Shown here piece by piece: positions 17,722-26,536 of a stretch of 64,000 nt of DNA (positions within the stretch are counted from its first letter, which is position 1; each line of letters opens with the position of its first letter). The stretch is from CAG-238 sp963601575 (GTDB lineage Bacteria; Bacillota; Clostridia; Peptostreptococcales; Anaerovoracaceae), in the NCBI GenBank assembly GCA_963601575.1, contig CAVCFO010000006.1, positions 1 to 64,000 of the forward strand. The letters are read 5' to 3'. Under the pieces are notes generated by a model. That model had not been told where the DNA came from. It ran no database searches and was given only the letters and a program-made list of their open reading frames with translations. Both the position numbers and the translations under genes were made by a program.

Positions 17722-19140
17722 ATGGGTAACGGTCCAAAAATCGGCGAGAAGAAAAAATTTAATCTTCCGCATACTTTTATCATCTTATTCGCAATTATCG
17801 TAGTCTGCGCCATCCTGACCTGGGTTATTCCGGCAGGCTCATTCGACTACATGGAGAATGCTGATGGCAGACAGGTTGCAATTGCAGGTACTTGGCACGA
17901 AGTAGATGATGTGTCACCGGTAGGCCCTTTCAGAGTTTTCGAACTCGTCTATGAGGGCATGGTTGACGCAGCTGACATCTCGTTCCTTGTATTCATCACT
18001 TATGCTTCCGTAGTATTCGTAATTAAATCCGGAGCATTTGACGGCGCTGTTGCAGCTCTTCTTAAGGTTTTCAAAGGTAAGAGCTCACTCATCACAATCC
18101 CGGTATTCATGCTCATCATCGGTCTTGGTTCATCCACGATCGGTATGTTCGAAGAATGGCTCCCATTCATCCCGGTATTTGCCGCAATTTATGTGGGCAT
18201 GGGATATGACGCGCTGGTAGGTCTTGCGGTTATCGCATTCGGTGCCGGCATGGGATATTCCGGCGCTATGATGAACCCGTTCACCGTAGGTGTTGCTCAG
18301 GGTATCGCAGAAGTAACCTACATGTCAGGCTCCGGCTACCGTCTCATCTGCCACCTTTGCATGTGGGCAGTTGCAGCGGCTGTAACCATGAAATATGCAG
18401 CAAAGGTTCACGACGATCCGACCAAGTCATATCTTTATGGTACAAAGCTCGAAGAAATCTCAAGCGAAAAGGCTGTAGATGTAGAAAATCTCGAATTCGG
18501 TATCAAACAAAAACTCGTACTTGCTGACCTTATCATCACGATTCTGCTCGTTGTTTACGGCGTTATCAAGCTTGGCTGGTACTTCTCACAGATCTGCGGC
18601 ATCTTCCTTATCATGGCTATCGTTTGCGCGATTATCATGAGATGGGATCTGAATACGATCGGTACAACCTTCGCAGTAGGCTTCCAGGAAGCTACTACGG
18701 CAGCTATCATGATCGGTATTGCAAGAGGCGTAAAACTGGTGCTGGTTGAAGGCGGCATAATCGATACAGTTGTATACGGTTTCACACTTCCGCTTTCGCA
18801 CCTTCCGGCTTGGCTCTCCGCAGTTGCAATGCTCATCATGCAGACACTCCTCAACTTCTTCATTCCGTCAGGTTCCGGTCAGGCAGCAGTTTCGATGCCA
18901 ATCATGGCTCCGGTTGCAGACCTTCTGGGAATCACAAGAGACACGGCAGTACTTGCATTCCAGTTCGGTGACGGTTTATCCAACATCATCTGGCCGACAG
19001 CTTATGCTGCAGTAATGGCAGGTCTTGCAGGTGTTCCGCTCGAAAAATGGTGGAAGTTCGCATTCAAGCTGTTCGGACTCATCATCATAGTTCAGGCAAT
19101 CTTGATGGTAATTGCAGTTGCCATTAACTTCGGAGGCTAA
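17722..19140 (+). CDS. YfcC-family membrane carrier
   Basis: 472 residues from the ATG at 17722, chosen because AAAGGAGG stands eight bases upstream; the longer frame from 17680 has no site. About twelve hydrophobic helices. The N-terminus (KKKFNLPHTFIILFAIIVV, then TWVIPAGSFDY) and the LNFFIPSGSGQAAVSMPIMAP segment are typical of the YfcC/DcuC-like group, thought to carry dicarboxylates, amino acids or small peptides with ions. It forms a likely two-gene unit with the M20 peptidase. Transport substrate unknown. Confidence 0.87.
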   Translation: MGNGPKIGEKKKFNLPHTFIILFAIIVVCAILTWVIPAGSFDYMENADGRQVAIAGTWHEVDDVSPVGPFRVFELVYEGMVDAADISFLVFITYASVVFVIKSGAFDGAVAALLKVFKGKSSLITIPVFMLIIGLGSSTIGMFEEWLPFIPVFAAIYVGMGYDALVGLAVIAFGAGMGYSGAMMNPFTVGVAQGIAEVTYMSGSGYRLICHLCMWAVAAAVTMKYAAKVHDDPTKSYLYGTKLEEISSEKAVDVENLEFGIKQKLVLADLIITILLVVYGVIKLGWYFSQICGIFLIMAIVCAIIMRWDLNTIGTTFAVGFQEATTAAIMIGIARGVKLVLVEGGIIDTVVYGFTLPLSHLPAWLSAVAMLIMQTLLNFFIPSGSGQAAVSMPIMAPVADLLGITRDTAVLAFQFGDGLSNIIWPTAYAAVMAGLAGVPLEKWWKFAFKLFGLIIIVQAILMVIAVAINFGG

Positions 19141-19212
19141 ATAGGCGCCATATATCGGCGCTTGCCAAAGAACATTTTCGAATCATAAAACTGCGAGATA
19201 TATTCTCATAAG

Positions 19213-19239
19213 AAAATCGCCCCGAATGGGGCGATTTTT
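19213..19239 (+). terminator. Terminator after the YfcC carrier
   Basis: Stem AAAATCGCCCC/GGGGCGATTTT with a four-base loop and a T run. Confidence 0.9.
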
Positions 19240-19244
19240 GCTTG

Positions 19245-19390
19245 GTATGACGGGCATGCCGTTCGTCTGTGGTGAAAGTCCACAAGGGGCGAAGTTGCCA
19301 GCGAACCCGAAAGCGACTTGCAAGGTTCACATCGTCAGGTGTGGGCCAGAAGAAGCAATAGCAATTTGCAAGGCTTCTTGTCTATAGATG
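19245..19390 (+). repeat. Structured non-coding element, copy A (core 19245-19282 repeated at 50567)
   Basis: This 145-base stretch has no gene but has RNA-like structure: CTGTGG/TCCACA, TTCACA/TGTGGG and AAGAAGC/GCTTCTT stems. Its first 38 bases, GTATGACGGGCATG onward through CTGTGGTGAAAGTCC, recur with a few differences at 50567-50605. Both copies start a few bases after a rho-independent terminator. The look recalls structured RNAs that accompany IS605-type elements (HEARO/omega-RNA class), but no nuclease gene is present; that comparison is from memory and weak. Confidence 0.45.
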
Positions 19391-19400
19391 GCCTTGCGGC

Positions 19401-20879
19401 TTACTTGCTTTGCGCTGCTGCATTCGATGAGGCAAGGAAGCTTATCAGCGAGCCTGCAAATTTTTCTTTTGTCTTTTCTGTTACTCCGCAATAGAGCATC
19501 GCAATACCTTGGTTTCCTTCATAAAATACGCTGCAAGGCGTTGCTTCTACGGCATCCTCGACTACCATCTCAGAATCGTGAGTATATGATAAGAAGCTTT
19601 CTTCGAATTCTTCAAGCAGGGCAGAGGTCTTGCCGCCTCCGCTGTAGACATCGTAGCTCTTCACAGTACGGCTCTTTACATTGCAAAGCCCTGCGATGGT
19701 CTTATATGCATCGCTTATTTCATCCAATAGCTCGGCAGAGGAACTCATTGCACTGACAGAGATCGAAAGCTTAGATGACTTTGTAGAGATCTTGCCGATA
19801 TTTGTAACCGCCGTGATATTTCCGTCGTCATCCTTATAATATATACCGTTAAATGCTGTATACATGAGGCTGATGATGTTCTCAGTTTCTGTTTTGGTAA
19901 ATACCTTGGAAGGAACTTTTACTTCCTCATAAGTATATGTAATTTCGGGAAAGTCTCCTGCATATTTATCCATATATTTGGCTATGGCCTTGTCCATTCT
20001 GTTTATGAACTTTTCCTCGTCTGCGGAATTTATGACTATCTTCACGGATGCCTTCGATGGAATCGTATCTGCGCTGTCGCCGCCGCTGAATGACGAAAGT
20101 TCAAACAATAGAGATGTTGATTTGAAATTTGCCAAGAGGCTCCCCAGTGTTTTGATGGGATTCATGGCATAGCTTGCCTCGTGAGACGGGATATTGTCAA
20201 TGGTGATTTTGTAAGCCTTATCGTGTGTGGACTCGCATTTTTTTAGCTTGTCGGTGATGAGAAACTGTTTATATCCTCCAGTGGTCGTTGCAACCTTGGA
20301 GGAAGATGAGGCACCGAGCACGAAGACCTTGGTATCGTCTGTGATATAATCAGAAGAAAGACTTTCTGCGCCCAGCATTTGGCCATTTGTACGCGGCATA
20401 AATATTATTTTGAATGCGCCATGCTCCGTAGCATTCTTTGCGACGGTGAGGGCCGTTGCGATAGGCTCGACATAGCTTTCCATATTTGCAGAATCGTATT
20501 CGCAGGCTATGAGCACAGGCTCAAGACCCTTGTAATCTTTTGATGAAGCCTTCAGTGAGAATATGACATTGTTATTTTCATCTTTGGATGCCTTGATGTC
20601 CTTATTGGCGGCCCAGGTTACGAGGTAGTCTGAAACCTTATCGTCACTATTTAGAGTAGCCAGGGAGTCAAATAGGTCTGTTCGATAGGCTCCCAGCTTT
20701 TCTGTAACTATCTGCTCGAGTGTAGGCTCGACATCGCGATTCGAACGCTCCCAGAAGATGCCGCCCGCAGCAAGGGCTGCAACCAAAACAACTGCGATGC
20801 AAATATATATAGTCTTTCGCTTATTCAAATTTTTTAGATTTGCGAATATATTCAAGATTTTTGATCTATCTTTATCCAT
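19401..20879 (-). CDS. Membrane-anchored PepD-like M20 protein, catalytically degenerate
   Basis: 492 residues. A single membrane helix (about residues 22-43) follows a basic N-terminus, so the rest should lie outside the cell. The body aligns by eye with dipeptidase PepD: HGAFKIIFMPRTNGQMLGAE stands where PepD has HGPLEVLLTMTEEAGMDGA, and NIPSHEASYAMNPIKTLGSL where PepD has GGHSG and the ANxLL helix; LSSFSGGDSADTIPSKASVK matches the GGxxxNAIPREA segment. The catalytic Glu pair reads RT-N, the first HxD site reads CEYDS, and the DNGIG metal loop is missing. Activity is unlikely; a binding or regulatory role is possible. Transcribed alone from the divergent region at about 20900. Confidence 0.7.
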   Translation of the reverse strand: MDKDRSKILNIFANLKNLNKRKTIYICIAVVLVAALAAGGIFWERSNRDVEPTLEQIVTEKLGAYRTDLFDSLATLNSDDKVSDYLVTWAANKDIKASKDENNNVIFSLKASSKDYKGLEPVLIACEYDSANMESYVEPIATALTVAKNATEHGAFKIIFMPRTNGQMLGAESLSSDYITDDTKVFVLGASSSSKVATTTGGYKQFLITDKLKKCESTHDKAYKITIDNIPSHEASYAMNPIKTLGSLLANFKSTSLLFELSSFSGGDSADTIPSKASVKIVINSADEEKFINRMDKAIAKYMDKYAGDFPEITYTYEEVKVPSKVFTKTETENIISLMYTAFNGIYYKDDDGNITAVTNIGKISTKSSKLSISVSAMSSSAELLDEISDAYKTIAGLCNVKSRTVKSYDVYSGGGKTSALLEEFEESFLSYTHDSEMVVEDAVEATPCSVFYEGNQGIAMLYCGVTEKTKEKFAGSLISFLASSNAAAQSK

Positions 20880-20912
20880 AGTAACCGCCTTATGCTAAGC
20901 ACTTTTCGTACT

Positions 20913-20972
20913 TTGTTTTTCCTCATAAAAATGATATACTGTAGCTATAAACTTACAGTCTGTAATTATAGC
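20913..20972 (+). promoter_or_regulatory. Promoter and leader hairpin of the GNAT gene
   Basis: TTGTTT (20913-20918) and TATACT (20935-20940) with an extended -10 TGA. Just downstream lies a two-part inverted repeat: GCTATAA/TTATAGC (20944-20950, 20966-20972) enclosing TTACAG/CTGTAA. It could be an operator or a leader hairpin. Confidence 0.5.
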
Positions 20973-21004
20973 ACATAATAGATGAAAAGGAAAGTGAAGC
21001 TAAT

Positions 21005-21562
21005 ATGAAAAATAGTGAGAAAAGAATCGAAGGAGCAAAGATTTTTTTGCGTGAGAGCAGATTTGACGACTGCGAGTACTTCGCAAAATGGGAGCAAGAG
21101 GACAGCGTAACGGAGTTTTTTACCATAAATAAGGGTAGAAGCTATGAAGAAGTTGTCACGGAGTTTGTTAACCGTAAAGACGATATGGACAAGCTGCAGC
21201 TGACGATCTGTATGAGGGATAGCGAAAAACCTATCGGAAGGATTTATGTCAGCAATATAGACGACCATTACGATTCCCTTGATATTACTAGAATCTATAT
21301 AGCTGATAAGGATATAAGAGGGCAGGGCCTGGGAGAGGATGCGCTAAGATGCATGCTGAGACTAGCTTTCGAAGAAATGAATATGCAGCGGGTTACGCTG
21401 GATCATTTTACGGACAACCAAATTGCATCGAAGCTCTATCTGAAAGTAGGATTTTCTTACGAGGGAGTGATGCGAAATGCCGGAAAAAAAGACGGAAGAT
21501 ATGTAGACCTGCATCTCATGTCGATGCTTCGCCGCGAATATTTTGCCACGAAATCCTTGTAA
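21005..21562 (+). CDS. GNAT-family N-acetyltransferase (RimJ/RimL-like)
   Basis: 185 residues. The acetyl-CoA loop IADKDIRGQGLGEDALRCML and the later NQIASKLYLKVGFSYEGVMR are standard for the RimJ/RimL branch, which acetylates protein N-termini, amino acids or drugs. No substrate can be named. RBS AAGGAAAG. It stands alone between the divergent PepD-like gene and nrdD. Confidence 0.85.
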   Translation: MKNSEKRIEGAKIFLRESRFDDCEYFAKWEQEDSVTEFFTINKGRSYEEVVTEFVNRKDDMDKLQLTICMRDSEKPIGRIYVSNIDDHYDSLDITRIYIADKDIRGQGLGEDALRCMLRLAFEEMNMQRVTLDHFTDNQIASKLYLKVGFSYEGVMRNAGKKDGRYVDLHLMSMLRREYFATKSL

Positions 21563-21594
21563 AAAATATTTCTCAAAAAAACATCTCAACCGTC

Positions 21595-21623
21595 TTGACA
21601 ATGCGGATATTTAGTGGTAACTT
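21595..21623 (+). promoter_or_regulatory. Probable promoter for nrdDG
   Basis: TTGACA at 21595-21600 and TAACTT at 21618-21623, spacer 17. The -10 is weak. I see no clear NrdR box. Confidence 0.45.
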
Positions 21624-21702
21624 TTAATAAGCGCACAAGATATTGTGGTTTATCGCGAAAATGATAACAAGACAAGTTTGGACAGGAAGGGATGGATTTA
21701 TC

Positions 21703-24048
21703 ATGGATAGCATCAAAAAAATCATAAAAAGAGACGGAAGAACGGTTGACTTCGATGTTGATAAAATCGCCGACGCTATATTCAAGGCGGCACAGGTTCT
21801 CGGGGGCAGAGACAGAGAAATGTCACTTTACCTTGCAAAGCAGGTAGAGCTTTATCTTTTGGAAATTTGCCATAACAAGGTGCCTACTGTAGAACAGATT
21901 CAGGATGCTGTTGAAAAAATCCTCATCGAAAACGGCCATGCCCGCACAGCGAAAGAATATATTCTTTATCGTGCGGAGCGCACTCGTATCAGAAACATGA
22001 ACACAAAGCTCATGAAAATTTACGAGGACTTGACCTTCAAAGAAGCAAAAGAAAACGAAATCAAGCGCGAAAATGCGAATATAGACGGCAATACCGCCAT
22101 GGGAACCATGCTCAAATACGGCTCCGAGGGCGCAAAGGAATTCTACAAGATGTATGTGATCGACCCAAAGCACTCCAAGGCTCACGAGGAAGGTGACATT
22201 CACATCCACGACATGGACTTCTATACCCTAACGATGACATGCTGCCAGATCGACCTAGTCAAGCTCCTGAAGGGCGGATTTTCGACGGGTCACGGACATC
22301 TCAGAGAGCCGAATGATATCGAAAGCTACGCAGCACTTGCATGTATCGCCATTCAGTCAAACCAGAATGACCAGCACGGAGGCCAGTCCGTACCTAATTT
22401 TGATTACGGCATGGCTCCCGGTGTGAAGAAGACATATAAGAAGCTCTATGTCACTAATCTCGGCAAGATGCTCGACTTCCTGGAGGATATCGACGACGGT
22501 ATCGAAAGGATGAAGGCTCTCGAGGCGAAGATCGAGAAAGAGACAGGCGCATATCCGAACATGGCCTGGGACAACGACTATAAGGAGCTTGAGCTTGCGG
22601 AGCTTTCGAAAATTGTCTCAGAAGAAGAAGCAAAAAAGATGCAGGCTCGCTCGAGAAAATTTGCAGACCGGGAGATTCGGCGCAAGACATATCAGGCGAT
22701 GGAGGCATTTATTCATAACCTCAATACCATGCATTCAAGAGCCGGTGCCCAGGTTCCGTTCAGCTCGATAAACTACGGAACGGATACATCTCCTGAGGGA
22801 AGACTTGTTATGGAAAGCGTTATGCTCGCGACGGAAGCAGGCCTTGGGAACGGCGAGACTCCGATTTTCCCGATCCAGATTTTCAAGGTAAAGGAAGGCG
22901 TAAGCTATAATCCTGAGGATCCGAACTACGACCTCTTCAAGCTTGCATGCAGAGTTTCGGCAAAGAGACTTTTCCCGAACTTCTCTTTCCTGGATGCGCC
23001 GTTTAACAAACAATATTATAGAGAAGGGGATCCTGATACGGAATGCGCATATATGGGCTGCCGCACAAGGGTAATCGGAAACGTTTACGATCCTGCCAGA
23101 GAAATCGTAAGCGGCAGAGGAAACCTCAGCTTTACATCGATTAACCTGCCGCGCCTTGCGATCAAGGCGAAGGGCGATGTTGACCTCTTCTTCGAGCTGC
23201 TTGACAAGAATATCGATCTTTGCATAGATCAGCTCTATGACAGATTCAAGATTCAGTCTCAAAAGAAGGTAAAGAACTTCCCGTTCCTCATGGGACAGGG
23301 AATATGGCTGGATTCTGACAAGCTGGGCCCGGAGGATACCATAGAAGAAGTGATCAAACATGGAACGCTTACGGTCGGGTTCATAGGACTTGCAGAGTGC
23401 CTCAAGGCGCTCATAGGCATGCACCATGGCGAATCCAAAGAAGCCCAGAGCATGGGCCTTGAAATCGTAGGATACATGCGCAAGAGAATGGACGAGCAGT
23501 CCAGAAAGACCGGCCTCAACTGGTCGCTGATTGCAACTCCGGCCGAGGGTCTTTCCGGGCGTTTCGTCAAGATCGACAAACAAAAATATGGCATAATACC
23601 GGGAGTTACGGACAGAGAATACTATACGAACAGCTTCCACATTCCGGTTTATTATCCGATAAATGCTTTCGAGAAAATAAGACTCGAAGCACCATATCAC
23701 GAGCTTACAAACGGCGGACATATCTCATATATCGAGCTCGATGGAGATCCGCTGAAGAACCTCGACGCATTCGAAAAGGTAGTCAGATGCATGAAGGAAT
23801 CAGGCATCGGATATGGCTCAATCAACCATCCTGTTGACAGAGACCCATGCTGCGGATATACAGGGATCATCGATAACGAATGCCCGCAGTGCCACCGCAA
23901 GGAAGGTGAGGGCGATATCGGATTTGAGAGAATCCGCAGAATCACCGGTTACCTTGTAGGCACCATGGATCACTGGAACAACGCAAAGGCCGCAGAAGAA
24001 AAGGATAGAGTAAAGCATGATGTCAGCGCAGGATTCGAAAAATTATAA
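21703..24048 (+). CDS. nrdD: Anaerobic (class III) ribonucleoside-triphosphate reductase
   Basis: 781 residues from ATG 21703, with GGAAGGGATGG upstream; the frame begins 20 codons earlier without a site. It makes deoxyribonucleotides without oxygen, using a glycyl radical. An ATP-cone lies at 4-95 (KIIKRDGRTVDFDVDKIADAI). The catalytic barrel contains GRGNLSFTSINLPRLA. Near the C-terminus are the zinc cysteines (DPCCGY, NECPQCH) and the radical loop RRITGYLVGT with Gly749. Its activase gene overlaps its end. Confidence 0.95.
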   Translation: MDSIKKIIKRDGRTVDFDVDKIADAIFKAAQVLGGRDREMSLYLAKQVELYLLEICHNKVPTVEQIQDAVEKILIENGHARTAKEYILYRAERTRIRNMNTKLMKIYEDLTFKEAKENEIKRENANIDGNTAMGTMLKYGSEGAKEFYKMYVIDPKHSKAHEEGDIHIHDMDFYTLTMTCCQIDLVKLLKGGFSTGHGHLREPNDIESYAALACIAIQSNQNDQHGGQSVPNFDYGMAPGVKKTYKKLYVTNLGKMLDFLEDIDDGIERMKALEAKIEKETGAYPNMAWDNDYKELELAELSKIVSEEEAKKMQARSRKFADREIRRKTYQAMEAFIHNLNTMHSRAGAQVPFSSINYGTDTSPEGRLVMESVMLATEAGLGNGETPIFPIQIFKVKEGVSYNPEDPNYDLFKLACRVSAKRLFPNFSFLDAPFNKQYYREGDPDTECAYMGCRTRVIGNVYDPAREIVSGRGNLSFTSINLPRLAIKAKGDVDLFFELLDKNIDLCIDQLYDRFKIQSQKKVKNFPFLMGQGIWLDSDKLGPEDTIEEVIKHGTLTVGFIGLAECLKALIGMHHGESKEAQSMGLEIVGYMRKRMDEQSRKTGLNWSLIATPAEGLSGRFVKIDKQKYGIIPGVTDREYYTNSFHIPVYYPINAFEKIRLEAPYHELTNGGHISYIELDGDPLKNLDAFEKVVRCMKESGIGYGSINHPVDRDPCCGYTGIIDNECPQCHRKEGEGDIGFERIRRITGYLVGTMDHWNNAKAAEEKDRVKHDVSAGFEKL

Positions 24049-24556
24049 TACCATAAGGCTGGCTGGGGTAGTCAGAGAGTCCATCGTAGACGGCCCGGGG
24101 CTTAGATTTACTGTATTTTGCCAGGGCTGTCCCCATGACTGCGAAGGCTGCCATAACCCTGCGACCCACGACTTTGACGGCGGATATGATTGCGAAATAT
24201 CAAAGATTCTGGCGGCAATAGACGAAAATCCGTTGCTGGACGGTGTGACCTTTAGCGGAGGGGAGCCGATGTGCCAGCCGAAGGCTTTTCTAGTGCTCGC
24301 ACGCGAAATAAAAAAGCGAAATCTCAGCATTGTAATATTTACCGGATATGAGTTCGAAGAACTACTAGATATGGCAAAGACCGATGCTCAAGTCTTGGAG
24401 CTTCTAGGGCTCACCGATCTTTTGATCGACGGGAGATTCATCCTTGCAGAGAGAGATTTGACGCTAAAATTCCGCGGCAGCAAAAACCAGAGGATTATAG
24501 ATGTTCCAAAGACGCTGAGGACGGGCGAAATATGCCTTGCAGAAAAATATTTGTGA
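24017..24556 (+). CDS. nrdG: Anaerobic ribonucleotide reductase activating protein
   Basis: 179 residues. Radical-SAM enzyme that places the radical on NrdD. CPHDCEGC (Cys38, 42, 45) is the CxxxCxxC cluster site; GVTFSGGEPMCQP is the SAM-binding GGE motif. The gene starts inside nrdD and overlaps it by 32 bases, so the two are translated in a coupled way; the site before the ATG is weak. The RSKNQRIIDVPKTL tail is typical of NrdG. Confidence 0.93.
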   Translation: MMSAQDSKNYNTIRLAGVVRESIVDGPGLRFTVFCQGCPHDCEGCHNPATHDFDGGYDCEISKILAAIDENPLLDGVTFSGGEPMCQPKAFLVLAREIKKRNLSIVIFTGYEFEELLDMAKTDAQVLELLGLTDLLIDGRFILAERDLTLKFRGSKNQRIIDVPKTLRTGEICLAEKYL

Positions 24557-24584
24557 TAAACTTTGCAATATTTGAAAAAATCGC

Positions 24585-24613
24585 TTGAAACGAGGACATT
24601 CATGTGTTATAAT
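24585..24613 (+). promoter_or_regulatory. Promoter for rpmB
   Basis: TTGAAA at 24585-24590 and TATAAT at 24608-24613, spacer 17. Confidence 0.75.
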
Positions 24614-24687
24614 GGCTCTTGTTCGAGTGTGAACTTAACACAAAATTGAATGCAATTAGGCTTAATATACTAAAGGAGGTGCGGTAA

Positions 24688-24882
24688 ATGTCAAGAAAAT
24701 GCGAAATTTGCGGAAAAGGACAGGTGTCCGGAAATAATATTTCCCATTCCGTAAGACATACAAGAAGAAAATGGAACGCTAACATTCAGACTGTAAGAGT
24801 TGCTGACGAGAACGGAACAGTCAGAAAAGCAAATGTATGCACGAGATGCATCAGATCAAACAAAGTAAACCGTGCCATTTAA
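24688..24882 (+). CDS. rpmB: Ribosomal protein bL28
   Basis: 64 residues. RKCEICGKGQVSGNNISHS and RRKWNANIQTVRV are the family signature; CEIC and CTRCI form the zinc site of the Cys4 type. AAAGGAGGTG lies seven bases before the ATG. It has its own promoter and terminator. Confidence 0.97.
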   Translation: MSRKCEICGKGQVSGNNISHSVRHTRRKWNANIQTVRVADENGTVRKANVCTRCIRSNKVNRAI

Positions 24883-24895
24883 TTTAGCTTACAGG

Positions 24896-24929
24896 AATCC
24901 GCAGAGTCTTCTCTTGCGGATTTTGTTTT
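24896..24929 (+). terminator. Terminator after rpmB
   Basis: AATCCGC-AGAG pairs with CTCT-GCGGATT (one bulge), followed by TTTTGTTTT. Confidence 0.8.
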
Positions 24930-24966
24930 ATATGGCATATTCATTGACAACATGGAGGACAGAAAA

Positions 24967-26328
24967 ATGCTGGATAAAATTATAATAAACGGAGAATATC
25001 CCGACTTCGCCTCAGGGAAGATGAAAAAAGCAAATATCGGCATAAGCGGCGGCAAAATCGCCTATGTAGGAGAAGAATGCCCCGAAGCGCATGAGACCAT
25101 AGATGCTAACGGAAAGGTCGTATCTCCGGGGTTCATCGACATCCACATGCATGAAGAAAATTTCCGCAGAGAGGGAAAGAAGTTCGTCATCGCAAGGATG
25201 ATGCTAGAAATGGGCGTTACAACGGCAGTTGGCGGAAACTGCGGTGTAATGTACCAGCCGCTTTCGGAATTCAAACAGACAATTGCAGAGCTCGGAGGGA
25301 GCCCTGTGAATTATATAATGCTCGCAGGATATAACCAATATCGCACAGAAATGGGAATCGGAAGATATCATCACCCGTCGCAGAAGCAGATGGATGCGCT
25401 TGCGGAAATAATGAAGCGCGAGCTGGGTGAGGGAGCATATGGAATTTCATTCGGTATAGAATACGACCCGGGCATCACATTCGACGAAATGCTGAGCGCC
25501 GTGCGTGTTTCTGACAATCCGCATCTTTTGGTATCGGCGCATTATCGCGATGAGACGAGAAAGGATGACCTTTTCCCTGTCGAAGAGATGATAAGATTTG
25601 CGCTGGAAATCCCGCAGAAGTTTCAGATTTCGCATCTTTCGAGCTGCTCTGCGACAGGCAGCATGAAGGAGGCGCTGGAGTGCATCAATGCGGCGATGGA
25701 GAAGAATCCGCGTCTGAATTATGATACCTATCCATATAATGCATTCTCAACGGAAATCGGCTCTGCGGTATTCGAGGATGGCTGCCTGGAGCAATGGGGC
25801 AAGGACTATAGCGATATTCTTTTGACAGACGAGCCGTTCAAGAATGTATATTGCACGGAAGAAATTTTCAGAGAAGCAAGAGAAAAATATCCGAAGATGC
25901 TCGCGGTTGCCGCAGTTATGAACGAGGACGAAATTACGGCAGCTATAGTTAACAAGAATGGAATGGTTGCAAGCGATGCCATTATTAACAACGGCGGAGG
26001 TCACCCGAGGGCAGCAGGAACATTCCCGAGAGTCCTTGGCAAATATGTTCGCGAGGAAAAGGCACTTCCGCTCATCGATGCCCTCCGCAAGATCACCCTT
26101 GAACCGGCGAAGAGGCTCGAGCTCGATACAAAAGGAAAGATTAAAGAAGGATGCGATGCTGACATCACGATATTCGACCCGGAAACAATCATCGACAAGG
26201 CAGATTTTACGAAGCTTTGCCGCCCTGAGGGAATCGAATATGTGATTATAAACGGCAATATCGCAATTGCCGGAGGCAAGAATGTAAGCGAGCGGGAGGG
26301 AAGATTCATCTCCTTTCTAGAAAGATAA
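24967..26328 (+). CDS. N-acyl-D-amino-acid deacylase / D-aminoacylase family amidohydrolase
   Basis: 453 residues from ATG 24967; GGAGG (24954-24958) is eight bases before it and overlaps the other candidate at 24952, which rules that one out. A metal-dependent amidohydrolase barrel: PGFIDIHMHEE gives the first HxH ligands, TTAVGGNCGV the Cys ligand typical of this family, and SAHYRDETR and ISHLSSCS the later ligands. NNGGGHPRAAGTFPRVLGKY is the C-terminal family signature. It releases D-amino acids from N-acyl or dipeptide forms. It fits the M20-rich surroundings, but the substrate is unknown. Confidence 0.88.
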   Translation: MLDKIIINGEYPDFASGKMKKANIGISGGKIAYVGEECPEAHETIDANGKVVSPGFIDIHMHEENFRREGKKFVIARMMLEMGVTTAVGGNCGVMYQPLSEFKQTIAELGGSPVNYIMLAGYNQYRTEMGIGRYHHPSQKQMDALAEIMKRELGEGAYGISFGIEYDPGITFDEMLSAVRVSDNPHLLVSAHYRDETRKDDLFPVEEMIRFALEIPQKFQISHLSSCSATGSMKEALECINAAMEKNPRLNYDTYPYNAFSTEIGSAVFEDGCLEQWGKDYSDILLTDEPFKNVYCTEEIFREAREKYPKMLAVAAVMNEDEITAAIVNKNGMVASDAIINNGGGHPRAAGTFPRVLGKYVREEKALPLIDALRKITLEPAKRLELDTKGKIKEGCDADITIFDPETIIDKADFTKLCRPEGIEYVIINGNIAIAGGKNVSEREGRFISFLER

Positions 26329-26365
26329 TTTTTCCTGAAAATAAATGACAAATTCAAAATGGCGG

Positions 26366-26403
26366 GCGGCCTCACATGAACATGCAGGCTGCTCTTATTT
26401 TTT
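26366..26403 (+). terminator. Terminator after the D-aminoacylase gene
   Basis: GCGGCCT pairs with AGGCTGC (one G-U) around an inner CATG-AA-CATG, followed by a T-rich stretch. Confidence 0.6.
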
Positions 26404-26404
26404 C

Positions 26405-26491
26405 ATATTCCCCGTTTTTCCTTGACATTTGCTCGGATTTATGTTATATTCCCCGTTTTTCCTTGGCTTTTGCTCAATTTTATGGTATAGT
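26405..26491 (+). repeat. Tandem 41-base repeat carrying two promoters for the plsX operon
   Basis: Two adjacent 41-base units (26405-26445, 26446-26486) agree at about 35 positions. Unit 1 gives TTGACA (26422-26427) and TATATT (26445-26450); unit 2 gives TTGGCT (26463-26468) and TATAGT (26486-26491); both spacers are 17 bases. A duplicated promoter, the upstream one closer to consensus. Confidence 0.8.
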
Positions 26492-26536
26492 TTAATTTGT
26501 ATGAGTATGCTTATGTAAAAGCTGGAGGTGTAACAG

